From: Lysobacter stagni
Lineage (GTDB): Bacteria > Pseudomonadota > Gammaproteobacteria > Xanthomonadales > Xanthomonadaceae
NCBI RefSeq assembly: GCF_030053425.1
Contig: NZ_JASGBI010000001.1
Span: 3,542,001-3,606,000 of the forward strand
Direction: 5' to 3'
Length of the DNA stretch: 64,000 nt
Part shown: positions 46,796 to 54,919 of the stretch, one piece after another
Layout: each line of letters starts with the position of its first letter
Position numbering within the stretch: position 1 is the first letter of the stretch
Made by a program: the position numbers and the translations under genes
The notes under the pieces: model-generated
Seen by the model: the letters and a program-made list of their open reading frames with translations, nothing else
The model's database searches: none
What the model was told of the DNA's origin: nothing

Positions 46796-47470
46796 TCACC
46801 CCTGCGAACGTGGGGTCGGTGTCTTTGCCTCGGCCGCCAGGTCGGCGATCCGCCACAGGTACAGGCTGGCGTAGGTCCGGTACGGGCCCCAGCGTTCGCC
46901 GGTGGCCAGCAGCTCCTTCGGTGTCGGCATCGTTTCCAGCTCGTCCACCCGCTGCGCGCCCTTGCGGATGCCCAGGTCGTCCACCGGCAGCACGTCCGGC
47001 CGGCCCAGGCGGAACATCAGCATCATCTCCACCGTCCACCGGCCGATCCCGCGCACGGGCACCAGCGCCGCGATGATGGCGTCGTTGTCCATGGTGCTCA
47101 TGCGGCGCAGGTCCGGGATCTCGCCACGCGCCTCGCGCGCCGCCAGGTCGCGCAGGGCCAGGGCCTTGTTGCCCGACACACCGCACGCGCGAAGGCCCGC
47201 ATCGTCGATGCGCGCGAGCGTGTCGCAGTGGAAGCGCGCACTGTCGATGGCCGTTTCCACCCGGCCCACGATCGTCGCAGCGGCCTTGCCGCTGAGCTGC
47301 TGGTAGAGGATGGCGCGCGCAAGTGCGTCGACCGGATCGAACGATTTGCGCCAACGCGCATCGGCCTCGATCGGCCCCAGTTTCTTCATCCACCGCGCCA
47401 GCTTCCGGTCGCGCTTGAGCAGATGCGCATGCGCCGCTTCGGTGTCGAATCCCCGCGAATGGCGCGGCAT
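46796..47470 (-). CDS. DNA-3-methyladenine glycosylase, HhH-GPD superfamily (AlkA/MagIII-like)
   Basis: A 224-residue base-excision glycosylase. After an N-terminal helical part (SFDPVDALARAILYQQLSGK, with the family QQLSGKAA) comes the helix-hairpin-helix LVPVRGIGRWTVEMMLMFRL and the GPD-type loop VLPVDDLGIRKG, in which the aspartate is the catalytic residue. No iron-sulfur cysteines follow, which points to the alkyl-base-specific AlkA/MAG group. The AraC-like fusion of Ada-AlkA is absent. It starts two bases after the DUF423 gene stop, so the two share a transcript. Confidence 0.92.
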   Translation of the reverse strand: MPRHSRGFDTEAAHAHLLKRDRKLARWMKKLGPIEADARWRKSFDPVDALARAILYQQLSGKAAATIVGRVETAIDSARFHCDTLARIDDAGLRACGVSGNKALALRDLAAREARGEIPDLRRMSTMDNDAIIAALVPVRGIGRWTVEMMLMFRLGRPDVLPVDDLGIRKGAQRVDELETMPTPKELLATGERWGPYRTYASLYLWRIADLAAEAKTPTPRSQG

Positions 47471-47472
47471 GG

Positions 47473-47850
47473 TCAGTGCCTCAGGGCGTCGATGGCGATC
47501 AACAACCAGGACACGATCATCGCCATTCCGCCGATGGGCGCCAGCGTGGTCCGCGTTCCAGCGAACACCGCCAAGGCGAGACTGCCGGAAAACAGCAGCG
47601 TCCCCAGCAGCAGCGTGGACAGTGCGAACGTGCGCAGCGCGCGCGGACGACGGGCCGCCAGCGTCGCGAGCGCGATGCCGTGACCGAACGCGAACAGCGC
47701 TGCGTTGTGCATGCGGGAGGCGTCGACGCCCTGAGCCGCGTGCGCCGCATAGGCCGCCATCGCGACCGATGCCGCGGCGAGCAGCGCACCGGCAGCCGCA
47801 AGCAGGCGCGTGGCGAGTGGAGCGGAATGCAGGCTCGGGTAATGGGTCAT
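47473..47850 (-). CDS. DUF423 membrane protein
   Basis: A 125-residue inner-membrane protein of the YgdD/DUF423 family, with four hydrophobic helices. Signature phrases are MAAYAAHAAQGVDASRMHNA, FAFGHGIALATLAAR, LLGTLLFSGSLALAVFAG and LAPIGGMAMIVSWLLIAID. Function is unknown in any organism I can name. The start at 47850 has a poor ribosome site; an upstream start is possible. It is followed immediately by the glycosylase gene. Confidence 0.88.
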   Translation of the reverse strand: MTHYPSLHSAPLATRLLAAAGALLAAASVAMAAYAAHAAQGVDASRMHNAALFAFGHGIALATLAARRPRALRTFALSTLLLGTLLFSGSLALAVFAGTRTTLAPIGGMAMIVSWLLIAIDALRH

Positions 47851-47904
47851 GCACGTGCCCGGCTTGGCGAACAGTCGCCACGATAACAGCCCGCACGCAA
47901 CCCC

Positions 47905-47938
47905 AAAAGAAAACGCGCCGCGGAATCCGCGGCGCGTT
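47905..47938 (-). terminator. rho-independent terminator of the SRPBCC gene
   Basis: On the minus strand a perfect 12-bp stem (AACGCGCCGCGG / CCGCGGCGCGTT, loop three bases) is followed by TTCTTTTGG. It lies 24 bases past the stop at 47963. Confidence 0.9.
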
Positions 47939-47962
47939 GTTCCCGAAACGGTGCTGGCGGGA

Positions 47963-49039
47963 TTACTTGACCGACCAGAACACGTCGAAGTCGCCTTCCT
48001 CGGTGAAGCCGCCGGCAATGCCCGACTTCCAGGCTTCGTACGGACGGTCGACCGTCTCGTAGCCGTGGGTCAGCGACCAGCCGCGCAGTGCATCGCGCAC
48101 CTTCGGCAGGTTGGCCATGTGGCCCTTGAAGCCCGGCACCATCGCAACGCGACCGGCCTCGTTGAACACGGCGGTGACCGGACCTTCGAGCTTGATGTCG
48201 AGCTTGGTGGCCGGACCCGTCGCGCCGATCTTGCGAACCGGCTGGGCGACGTCGAAGGAGTACATATCCGAACCGAACTCGTTCGTGATGATGCGCACCG
48301 GACCATCGGCTTCCAGGCCGTTGGCGGCCATCACCTTCTTGATCCATTCGATGTTGCTGTTCATCTGGCCCATGACCTTCTCGTTCGTGCGCTCGACGGC
48401 AGCGGTCACGACAAGCAGGTTCTCGGCCGGACGGTCGACGATCTTCGGCGCGCGCGCCGGGTCGTCCTTGCTCAGCTCGGCGTAGTCGAAGTTCGGCACG
48501 GCGGCGAGCATGTTGGTCAGGCGACCCAGGCTCATCTTCATGTCCTCGCCGACGCTGCTGCTGACGTACAGGCCAGCGTAGCGACCGATCAGGTTCCAGC
48601 CGTAGTCGACGTCGTAGGTCTGGTTGATCTCGACGTTGCGGCCGCCGCGACCGGTCGGCTTGAAGGTGAACTCGGTGCGCTTGTTCTTGCCCGGCTCGAT
48701 GTCGGTCAGCGCATAGGCGACGCGCTTGCCCGGCTCGCTGGCGGTGATCTCCCAGCTACCCTGGCGCAGGCCCTTTTCCTTGGAGTCGTAGTCCAGACGC
48801 GCACCCACGCCCGATTCCGGGCCCGACAGCGTCAGCTTCATCTGCGGGTCCTTCAGGACGAGGATGTTCCAGTCCTTGAAGCGGCGCATGCTATTGAGGG
48901 TGTCGTACACGATCGTCAACTTGCGGTTGGTCTCAACCGAGTGCTGCAAGTGACGGCTCGACGGCAGCGCGATGCCTACGACGAGGAACAGCGCGGCAAC
49001 GATTGCCAAGGAAATCAAAATCTCAATCAGGCGGGTCAT
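47963..49039 (-). CDS. membrane-anchored SRPBCC (polyketide-cyclase-like) protein
   Basis: A 358-residue protein. An N-terminal hydrophobic segment (LIEILISLAIVAALFLVVGI) acts as signal anchor. It is followed by SRPBCC-type features: RHLQHSVETNRKLTIVYDTL, SMRRFKDWNILVLKDPQMKL, GSWEITASEPGKRVAYALTD and a C-terminal region ending TEEGDFDVFWSVK. SRPBCC domains have a deep hydrophobic pocket for lipids or aromatic ligands; its role in an envelope protein is unknown. The upstream gap (49040-49303) holds no recognised gene. Confidence 0.88.
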   Translation of the reverse strand: MTRLIEILISLAIVAALFLVVGIALPSSRHLQHSVETNRKLTIVYDTLNSMRRFKDWNILVLKDPQMKLTLSGPESGVGARLDYDSKEKGLRQGSWEITASEPGKRVAYALTDIEPGKNKRTEFTFKPTGRGGRNVEINQTYDVDYGWNLIGRYAGLYVSSSVGEDMKMSLGRLTNMLAAVPNFDYAELSKDDPARAPKIVDRPAENLLVVTAAVERTNEKVMGQMNSNIEWIKKVMAANGLEADGPVRIITNEFGSDMYSFDVAQPVRKIGATGPATKLDIKLEGPVTAVFNEAGRVAMVPGFKGHMANLPKVRDALRGWSLTHGYETVDRPYEAWKSGIAGGFTEEGDFDVFWSVK

Positions 49040-49303
49040 TCAGGTTTCTCCGAGGGCCGGACCCGGTTGGACCGGGGCACAGACCGGCAATCGTATCAAG
49101 GAAGCCGCGGACGGGGCAGCCGTCCGATGCAAGAAAATCGAGTTGCCGGGCACGGGCCGTGGGACCGCTGCCGCAAAGACAAGTTCGGCAAGCTGCACGG
49201 CCGGGGAGCGTCCCTTTACCCCCGGCTCAGCTGGCGCCGAAAGCCTACGCTGGGCCGGCAGCTCCCCCGGAAGCGACGCCCGCCGGGCCGGAGATCGTGT
49301 CGG
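49040..49303. other. gene-free spacer upstream of the SRPBCC gene
   Basis: No convincing coding frame, tRNA or repeat is seen here. The stretch is GC-rich and should contain the SRPBCC promoter on the minus strand. It borders the degenerate end of the tandem repeat that begins at 49304. Confidence 0.5.
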
Positions 49304-49684
49304 TCGGATCACCTGCAGCCCAAAGGCCTTGAGTACCTGCGCGCGAACGCCCGGCGCGCTGCGCCGGGCCGGGCATCCTGCGGTCAGACCAGCTGCAGCT
49401 CGAAGGCCTTGAGCACCGCGCGGGTACGGTCGCGTACGCCGAGCTTGGACAGGGTGAGCGCGCATGTCTGCGAGCCATCGGCTCGCATGCGCGCGAACGC
49501 CCGGCGCGCTGCGCCGGACCGGGCATCCCTGCGGTCAGACCAGCTGCAGCTCGAAGGCCTTGAGCACCGCGCGGGTACGGTCGCGCACGCCGAGCTTGGA
49601 CGGGGTGAGCGCGCATGTCTGCGAGCCATCGGCTCGCATGCGCGCGAACGCCCGGCGCGCTGCGCCGGGCCGGGCATCCTGCGG
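49304..49684 (-). repeat. tandem copies of the response-regulator 3' end
   Basis: Two complete units (49384-49534, 151 bases; 49535-49684, 150 bases) and one shortened, diverged unit (49304-49383) lie directly downstream of the response-regulator gene. Each full unit repeats the last 22 codons plus stop of that gene (SKLGVRDRTRAVLKAFELQL) and an 80-base spacer with two hairpins, GCGAGCC-ATC-GGCTCGC and GCCCGGCGC-GCT-GCGCCGGGC. The full copies differ from each other and from the gene by only a few bases. The oldest unit lost its middle and carries more substitutions, which suggests stepwise duplication. Confidence 0.9.
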
Positions 49685-50326
49685 TCAGACCAGCTGCAGC
49701 TCGAAGGCCTTGAGCACCGCGCGGGTACGGTCGCGTACGCCGAGCTTGGACAGGATGTTCGAGACGTGGTTCTTGATCGTGCCCTCGGCCACGCCCAGCG
49801 AGTTGGCGATCTCCTTGTTGGAGAAACCACCCGCCATCAAGCGCAGGATTTCCGTCTCGCGCTCGGTCAGCGGATCCGGTCGGTCAAGGCTGACGAAGTC
49901 GTTGCGCATGTGCTCCAGCCCCGACAGCAGACGCTGGGTCACCGCCGGCTGCACCAGGGAGCCGCCGTCGGCGACGGCCTGGATCGCGCTGACCAGCTGC
50001 TCCAGCGAAACGTCCTTGAGCAGGTAGCCCTTGGCACCGGCCTTCAATCCGGCCAGCACCAGCTGGTCGTCGTCGAAGGTGGTCAGGATGATCGTCGGCG
50101 GCAGGTTGTTGGTGCGCGCCAGCGATTGCAGCGCTTCAAGTCCCGACATCACCGGCATGCGCATGTCCATCAGGACGACGTCCGGCTGGATCTGCGGAAT
50201 CAATTCGACGGCTTGCCGACCATCGCCTGCCTCGCCCACCACTTCGATGCCCTCGGCCAGCGCCAGCAGCGAACGGACGCCCTGCCGGACCAGCGTCTGG
50301 TCGTCGACTATCAACACACGGATCAT
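49685..50326 (-). CDS. NarL/DesR-type response regulator
   Basis: A 213-residue two-component regulator. The receiver domain (RVLIVDDQTLVRQGVRSLLA, phosphoacceptor Asp54 in VVLMDMRMPVMSG, switch residues in ILTTFDD and GYLLKDV) is joined to a LuxR-type helix-turn-helix (LTERETEILRLMAGGFSNKE then IANSLGVAEGTIKNHVSNIL). It is partnered by the histidine kinase just upstream; start and stop overlap by four bases. Its last 22 codons are repeated downstream. The regulon is not inferable; DesR relatives control membrane fluidity genes. Confidence 0.96.
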   Translation of the reverse strand: MIRVLIVDDQTLVRQGVRSLLALAEGIEVVGEAGDGRQAVELIPQIQPDVVLMDMRMPVMSGLEALQSLARTNNLPPTIILTTFDDDQLVLAGLKAGAKGYLLKDVSLEQLVSAIQAVADGGSLVQPAVTQRLLSGLEHMRNDFVSLDRPDPLTERETEILRLMAGGFSNKEIANSLGVAEGTIKNHVSNILSKLGVRDRTRAVLKAFELQLV

Positions 50327-51519
50327 GCGATGGCTCCTTCGCAGGCAGCGGCCGCGGCCGCCGATGTCGGCAGCGTGAGGTGAAGGCAGAAGCCTGCCCC
50401 CGGCCGGGTTTCGATTTTAAGGTCGCCACCGTGCTGCTGGAGGCGTTCGCGCATTCCACGCAGGCCGTTGCCCGCGACGAGGTTGTCGGCACCGTGGCCG
50501 TCGTCGCGTGCGCTCATGACGATGCAGTCCGCATGGCGTCCGGCGTTGATCCACAGATTCCGCGCGCCCGCATGGCGCACGGCATTGGTGATGATTTCCT
50601 GGGTGCAGCGCAGCAGCACGTGCGCGCGCTCGGGGTCGTCCAGGGTCAGCGGGGCCTGGATGTCCATGTGGATGTCCAGCGCCGGCACGTTCTCGGCCAG
50701 CGGCAGCAGCGCGGCGGAGAGGTCGATCGCACCGCCCTCGCGCAGCTGGCTCACGGCCTCGCGCACGTCGGTCAGCAGCAGGCGCGCCAGCGTATGCGCC
50801 TGCTGGACGTGCTCCTTGACCCGTCCCTCGGACAGGTGCCCGGCCACTTCCAGGTTGAGGCTGAGCGCGGTGAGGTGGTGGCCCAGCAGGTCATGCAGCT
50901 CGCGTGAGATGCGGGTGCGCTCGTTGACGCGGACGCTCTCCCCCAGCAAGGCGCGAGTGGCGCGCAGCTCGGCATTGAGGCGCCGTTGCTCCTCGCGCGC
51001 CTCGGCCTGCTGGCGTGCGACCAGGGCCGTCACGAAGACCAGGCTGGAGAAACCCATGTAGCCCAGCGACTGCAGGATCGCCGACATCAGGGGGAAATCC
51101 AGTGCCTTCACGAACACCGGGATGATCGCGACATTGCCACCGATCAGCCACGCCAGCCCCCACCGGACCGGCATCAGCCAGGGCAGCAGGCCGGCCACGA
51201 CCATCAGCAGGATGCTGCCCAGGCCGGTTCCGGAGAAATAACTCACGCCGATGGCGCAACCGGTCAGGACCAGCAGCAGGAAATGGTCCACCGGGCCCGG
51301 CCTGCGCTGTCCCAGCTGACGGGTGATCCACCAGTAAACGGCGCCGAAGGCCAGGTAGACCGCCAGCCAGCGCAGCACCTGCAGGGCCGCAGGGCCCTCG
51401 GTTTCAGGGGCCAGGATGGCCGGGTCGAGCCAGACGTTGAGCAGCCACAGCCCTACCGCGCCCCAGGTGAACAGGCCCGCGTAGCGCAGCAGTCGGGTGT
51501 GGTTGAGGCGGGCCAGCAT
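50323..51519 (-). CDS. DesK-like sensor histidine kinase
   Basis: A 398-residue membrane kinase of the HisKA_3 family. Five or six transmembrane helices occupy residues about 10-160 (YAGLFTWGAVGLWLLNVWL, FLLLVLTGCAIGVSYFSGTG, LLMVVAGLLPWLMPVRWGL). A short coiled linker leads to the phosphorylation helix (RISRELHDLLGHHLTALSLN, His near 206) and a HATPase_c domain with DGHGADNLVAGNGLRGMRER. No extracytoplasmic sensor domain is present, so it probably senses membrane state or an intramembrane signal. The ATG of the response regulator overlaps its stop. Confidence 0.94.
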   Translation of the reverse strand: MLARLNHTRLLRYAGLFTWGAVGLWLLNVWLDPAILAPETEGPAALQVLRWLAVYLAFGAVYWWITRQLGQRRPGPVDHFLLLVLTGCAIGVSYFSGTGLGSILLMVVAGLLPWLMPVRWGLAWLIGGNVAIIPVFVKALDFPLMSAILQSLGYMGFSSLVFVTALVARQQAEAREEQRRLNAELRATRALLGESVRVNERTRISRELHDLLGHHLTALSLNLEVAGHLSEGRVKEHVQQAHTLARLLLTDVREAVSQLREGGAIDLSAALLPLAENVPALDIHMDIQAPLTLDDPERAHVLLRCTQEIITNAVRHAGARNLWINAGRHADCIVMSARDDGHGADNLVAGNGLRGMRERLQQHGGDLKIETRPGAGFCLHLTLPTSAAAAAACEGAIA

Positions 51520-51670
51520 GCCGGCATGCTAACGGTATCAAGGGTCTGTGGAGCCGTCCGAAAGTCATGCCTCATATCCGAAGCCCGGGTCGCCCGACCG
51601 TGACGGCCATGCGATAATCGCCCATCCGGACGTGCCATGCGTCCGGGCCGAGTAATAGCTGGAGTCTGGA

Positions 51671-52279
51671 ATGTCGATCGTCGTCCGCGACGTGCGAGAG
51701 CACGAGCTGGATTCCGTCCTTGCCCTCAACAACGCCGCCGGTCCCGCCATCCTCCCGCTGGATGCGGCCAGACTGCGTCACTTCTTCGATACCGCCGAGT
51801 ACTTCCGCGTCGCCGAGCGCGACGGTGCCCTCGCCGGCTTCCTGATCGGCATGGGCAGCCACGCGGACCATGACAGCAGCAACTTCCGCTGGTTCCACGA
51901 GCGCTACCCGAATTTCTTCTACATCGACCGCATCGTGGTGGCCAGTCGGCGCCGCGGCGGTGGTGTCGGCCGCGCGTTCTACGCCGATGCGCAGAGCTAC
52001 GCCGAACTGCGCTACCCGCAAATGGCCTGCGAGGTGTTCCTCGAAGGCACCAACGATCCCGCCCTGCTCTTCCACGGCAGCTTCGGTTTCCATGAGGTCG
52101 GTCAGCACGTGATGGAAGAAGCCGGTGTGCGCGCCGCCATGCTGATGAAACCGCTGTGCAGCTTCGGCTGGGTACGCGAGACCTACGGCGACGCCCTGCC
52201 GCAGGTGCCGTGGATCACGCGTCCGCGCACCTCGTCCGGTCCCGCGCACGCCCGTCGGCCCACGGGAACCGCCCTGTGA
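51671..52279 (+). CDS. GNAT family N-acetyltransferase upstream of minC
   Basis: A 202-residue GNAT protein. The acetyl-CoA-binding region reads YIDRIVVASRRRGGGVGRAF (RxxGxG/A motif), followed by CEVFLEGTNDPALLFHGSFG typical of the motif-B helix and strand. The substrate is unknown. GGAG lies seven bases before the ATG at 51671. Its stop overlaps the GTG start of minC (GTGA), so minC translation is coupled to it; an acetyltransferase in this position is uncommon in the min operons I know. Confidence 0.9.
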   Translation: MSIVVRDVREHELDSVLALNNAAGPAILPLDAARLRHFFDTAEYFRVAERDGALAGFLIGMGSHADHDSSNFRWFHERYPNFFYIDRIVVASRRRGGGVGRAFYADAQSYAELRYPQMACEVFLEGTNDPALLFHGSFGFHEVGQHVMEEAGVRAAMLMKPLCSFGWVRETYGDALPQVPWITRPRTSSGPAHARRPTGTAL

Positions 52280-53067
52280 GCGCGGCCGTGGATTTCGAGC
52301 CGGCTGGCGAACTCAAGATCGGCCAAGTCGGCATCGCGAACCTCCGCATCCGCACCCTCGATGTCTCCCGCCTCGTCGAAGAGATGCGCGGCCGCGTGCA
52401 GCGCGCGCCCAAGCTGTTCGCGCGCGCCGCGGTGGTGATCGATTTCGGCGGCCTCACCCGCACGCCGGACGAAGCCACCGCGCGGGCGCTGATCGCGGGC
52501 CTGCACGAAGCCGGCGTGCTGCCGGTCGCCCTGGCCTACGGCACCGCCGAGACCGAACGCCTGTCCGAAGCGCTGGGCCTGCCTCTGCTGGCTAAATTCC
52601 GCGCTTCCTACGAGCGCGACGAGTCCGGCACCGCACCGGAAGCGGCCGCACCCGCACCGCGCCGCGAGCCCGAACCCGTGCCGAAATCCGCTGCGAAGGG
52701 CGCGCCGCCTGCGGCCGCGACGCCGGCATCGAACAGCGCACCAGGCATGATCCAGTCCACGCCCGTGCGTTCGGGCCAGCAGATCTACGCTGAAAACCGC
52801 GACCTGACCGTTCTTACAACGGTGGGTGCCGGTGCGGAAGTCATCTCCGACGGCTCGGTGCATATTTACGGTCCGTTGCGTGGACGCGCCCTCGCCGGCG
52901 CACAAGGCAACGAACAGGCCCGCATCTTCTGCCGCGAGTTCCATGCCGAACTCGTCGCGATCGCGGGGCACTACAAAGTAATGGAAGAGATTCCCAAGGA
53001 ACTGCGCGGCAAGGCCGTGCAGGTCTGGCTCGAAGACCAACAACTAAAGATCGCGGCTCTGGATTGA
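52276..53067 (+). CDS. minC: septum site-determining protein MinC
   Basis: A 263-residue inhibitor of FtsZ assembly. The N-terminal FtsZ-binding domain covers about 1-110 (LKIGQVGIANLRIRTLDVSR, ARAAVVIDFGGLTRTPDEA). A long Ala/Pro-rich linker follows (AAAPAPRREPEPVPKSAAK). The C-terminal beta-helix domain (SGQQIYAENRDLTVLTTVGA, DGSVHIYGPLRGRALAGAQG) binds MinD and the septum. The start is a GTG at 52276 overlapping the GNAT stop; no upstream start is plausible. The linker is longer than in E. coli (231 residues in total). Confidence 0.96.
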   Translation: MSAAVDFEPAGELKIGQVGIANLRIRTLDVSRLVEEMRGRVQRAPKLFARAAVVIDFGGLTRTPDEATARALIAGLHEAGVLPVALAYGTAETERLSEALGLPLLAKFRASYERDESGTAPEAAAPAPRREPEPVPKSAAKGAPPAAATPASNSAPGMIQSTPVRSGQQIYAENRDLTVLTTVGAGAEVISDGSVHIYGPLRGRALAGAQGNEQARIFCREFHAELVAIAGHYKVMEEIPKELRGKAVQVWLEDQQLKIAALD

Positions 53068-53092
53068 GACCGCATTACCGGAGGATTTGAAC

Positions 53093-53902
53093 TTGGCCGA
53101 AATCATCGTAGTCACCTCAGGCAAGGGCGGCGTGGGTAAGACCACCACCAGCGCCAGCCTTGCCTGCGGCCTCGCGCGCCGCGGCCACAAGGTCGCCGTC
53201 ATCGACTTCGACGTCGGCCTGCGTAACCTCGACCTGATCATGGGCTGCGAGCGCCGCGTGGTATACGACTTCGTCAACGTCGTCAACGGCGAAGCGAACC
53301 TGAAGCAGGCGCTGATCAAGGACAAGCGCTTCGAGAACCTGTACGTGCTCGCCGCCTCGCAGACGCGCGACAAGGACGCGCTGACCAAGGAAGGCGTGCA
53401 GACGGTGCTCGACGCCCTGGTCGCCGACGGCTTCGACTACATCGTGTGCGACTCGCCGGCGGGCATCGAGAAAGGCGCCTACCTGGCCATGTACTTCGCC
53501 GACCAGGCACTGGTCGTGGTGAACCCGGAAGTCTCCTCGGTACGCGACTCCGACCGCATCCTCGGCCTGCTCGCGTCCAAGACGCGCCGCGCCGAGAACG
53601 GCGAGCGCATCAAGGAACACCTGCTGCTCACCCGTTACAGCCCCAATCGCGTGGAAACCGGCGAAATGCTGTCGGTCGGCGACGTCGAGGAAATCCTCGG
53701 CCTCAAGACCATCGGCGTGATCCCCGAATCGCCGGACGTGCTCAACGCGTCCAACAAGGGCGAGCCGGTCATCCTGGAAACCGAATCCAACGCGGCCCAG
53801 GCCTACGACGACGCCGTCGCGCGACTGCTGGGCGACACCCGGCCGATGCGTTTCACCACTGCTGATAAGAAGGGCTTCTTCAGCAAGATCTTCGGAGGTT
53901 GA
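53093..53902 (+). CDS. minD: septum site-determining ATPase MinD
   Basis: A 269-residue ParA/MinD-family ATPase that recruits MinC to the membrane and oscillates with MinE. The deviant Walker [14 protein letters not shown], switch regions [15 protein letters not shown] and [13 protein letters not shown], and the C-terminal amphipathic membrane helix [11 protein letters not shown] are intact. The start is a TTG at 53093: GGAGG lies eight bases upstream, while a TTG two codons earlier is too close to it. This gives [13 protein letters not shown], matching E. coli. Only two bases separate its stop from the minE start. Confidence 0.97.
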   Translation: MAEIIVVTSGKGGVGKTTTSASLACGLARRGHKVAVIDFDVGLRNLDLIMGCERRVVYDFVNVVNGEANLKQALIKDKRFENLYVLAASQTRDKDALTKEGVQTVLDALVADGFDYIVCDSPAGIEKGAYLAMYFADQALVVVNPEVSSVRDSDRILGLLASKTRRAENGERIKEHLLLTRYSPNRVETGEMLSVGDVEEILGLKTIGVIPESPDVLNASNKGEPVILETESNAAQAYDDAVARLLGDTRPMRFTTADKKGFFSKIFGG

Positions 53903-53904
53903 GG

Positions 53905-54171
53905 ATGGGACTGTTCGATTTCCTGCTCGCCAAGAAGCAGACTGCCTCGATCGCCAAGGATCGCCTGCGCATCATCGTTGCGCACGAGCGCGCCGGCCGC
54001 GGCGGCAACAGCCCGGATTACCTGCCGATGCTGCAGCGCGAGCTGCTGGAGGTGATCCGCAAGTACATCAACGTCGACGCGGAAGCCGTGAAGGTGGACC
54101 TGATCGGCGAAGGCGACAGCAAGGTCCTGGACATCTCGGTCGCGCTGCCGGAAAACCCCGCGCAGGCGTGA
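53905..54171 (+). CDS. minE: cell division topological specificity factor MinE
   Basis: An 88-residue MinE (E. coli 88). The N-terminal membrane-targeting segment [12 protein letters not shown], the anti-MinCD helix ([19 protein letters not shown]) and the C-terminal dimer domain ([40 protein letters not shown]) are all present. GGAGG lies ten bases before the ATG. It is the last gene of the min operon; a short inverted repeat follows at 54183-54205. Confidence 0.97.
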   Translation: MGLFDFLLAKKQTASIAKDRLRIIVAHERAGRGGNSPDYLPMLQRELLEVIRKYINVDAEAVKVDLIGEGDSKVLDISVALPENPAQA

Positions 54172-54182
54172 ACGCGCCCACG

Positions 54183-54205
54183 CCCCTCTCCCCGCGGGAG
54201 AGGGG
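54183..54205. repeat. CCCCTCTCCC hairpin after minE
   Basis: A perfect 10-bp inverted repeat with a three-base loop (CCCCTCTCCC-CGC-GGGAGAGGGG) lies 11 bases past minE. It belongs to the same family as the elements at 8047-8069 and 36296-36409 and could also act as terminator. Confidence 0.7.
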
Positions 54206-54282
54206 TGGTCCCGGCGCGAGCGACGCATCGCCATCGTTGCAACGCCATCGCGCCGCACGCCATACGCTCGATCCGCAACACC

Positions 54283-54762
54283 ATGCTTACTCTCGCCGAC
54301 ATCGACTTCGACGCCGTCGCCGCGCTTCTCGCCGGCTATGGCCTGCAACTGCATCGCATCGATGACGGCCAGCCGATTCCCGGCAGCTACTGGGGCGAAT
54401 GCGAAGCGGGCCTGATCGGCCACAACGTCTACGCACGCGGCGATACGCCGGTGCATTCGCTGCTGCATGAAGCGGCGCACCTGATCGTGTTGCCGCCCGA
54501 GCGACGTGCGCAGGTCCACACCGACGCCACCGATTCGATCGAGGAAGAAGACGCCGTGTGCGTGCTGCAGGCGTTGCTGGGCGATGCCCTGCCCGGCGTC
54601 GGCCGCGACCGCGTGCTGGCCGACATGGACGGCTGGGGCTACACCTTCCGGCTGGGCTCGGCGCGCGCCTATTTCGAGCACGATTCCGACATCGCCTGGC
54701 AGTGGCTGCATGTGCGCGGTTTGGCGGATGCGCAGGCCCGGGCGCTGTCGTTGCCGGCCTGA
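54283..54762 (+). CDS. HEXXH-containing protein, possible metallopeptidase
   Basis: A 159-residue soluble protein with the zinc-peptidase motif HEAAH at residues 62-66 inside SLLHEAAHLIVLPPERRA, followed about 25 residues later by an acidic patch (SIEEEDAVCVLQALLGD) that could supply the third metal ligand. There is no signal peptide. GSYWGECEAGLIGHNVYARG and ADMDGWGYTFRLGSARAY look like conserved structural stretches. I do not recognise a named family. It sits 111 bases after minE on the same strand, separated by a hairpin, so any link to division is only positional. Confidence 0.82.
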   Translation: MLTLADIDFDAVAALLAGYGLQLHRIDDGQPIPGSYWGECEAGLIGHNVYARGDTPVHSLLHEAAHLIVLPPERRAQVHTDATDSIEEEDAVCVLQALLGDALPGVGRDRVLADMDGWGYTFRLGSARAYFEHDSDIAWQWLHVRGLADAQARALSLPA

Positions 54763-54919
54763 ACACGGCCTCCGCGCCGCTTCGTCCCCCGTTCGCGCAC
54801 GGCACGCACGTTTCGCTGCGCCGCACCAACCGGCAGTTCCCTTGCACTGCCGCAGCGCGCCCTCTAGCCTTCCGGGGCCTGCCCGCCGCGCGCGCGCAGA
54901 CCAACCCGGAGAGAACAGC

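Noticed and set aside
49304..49752. Diversity-generating retroelement (template/variable repeat pair at a gene 3' end)
   Set aside because: The copies differ by only a few scattered bases without adenine-biased changes, they lie in direct tandem, and no reverse transcriptase is nearby.
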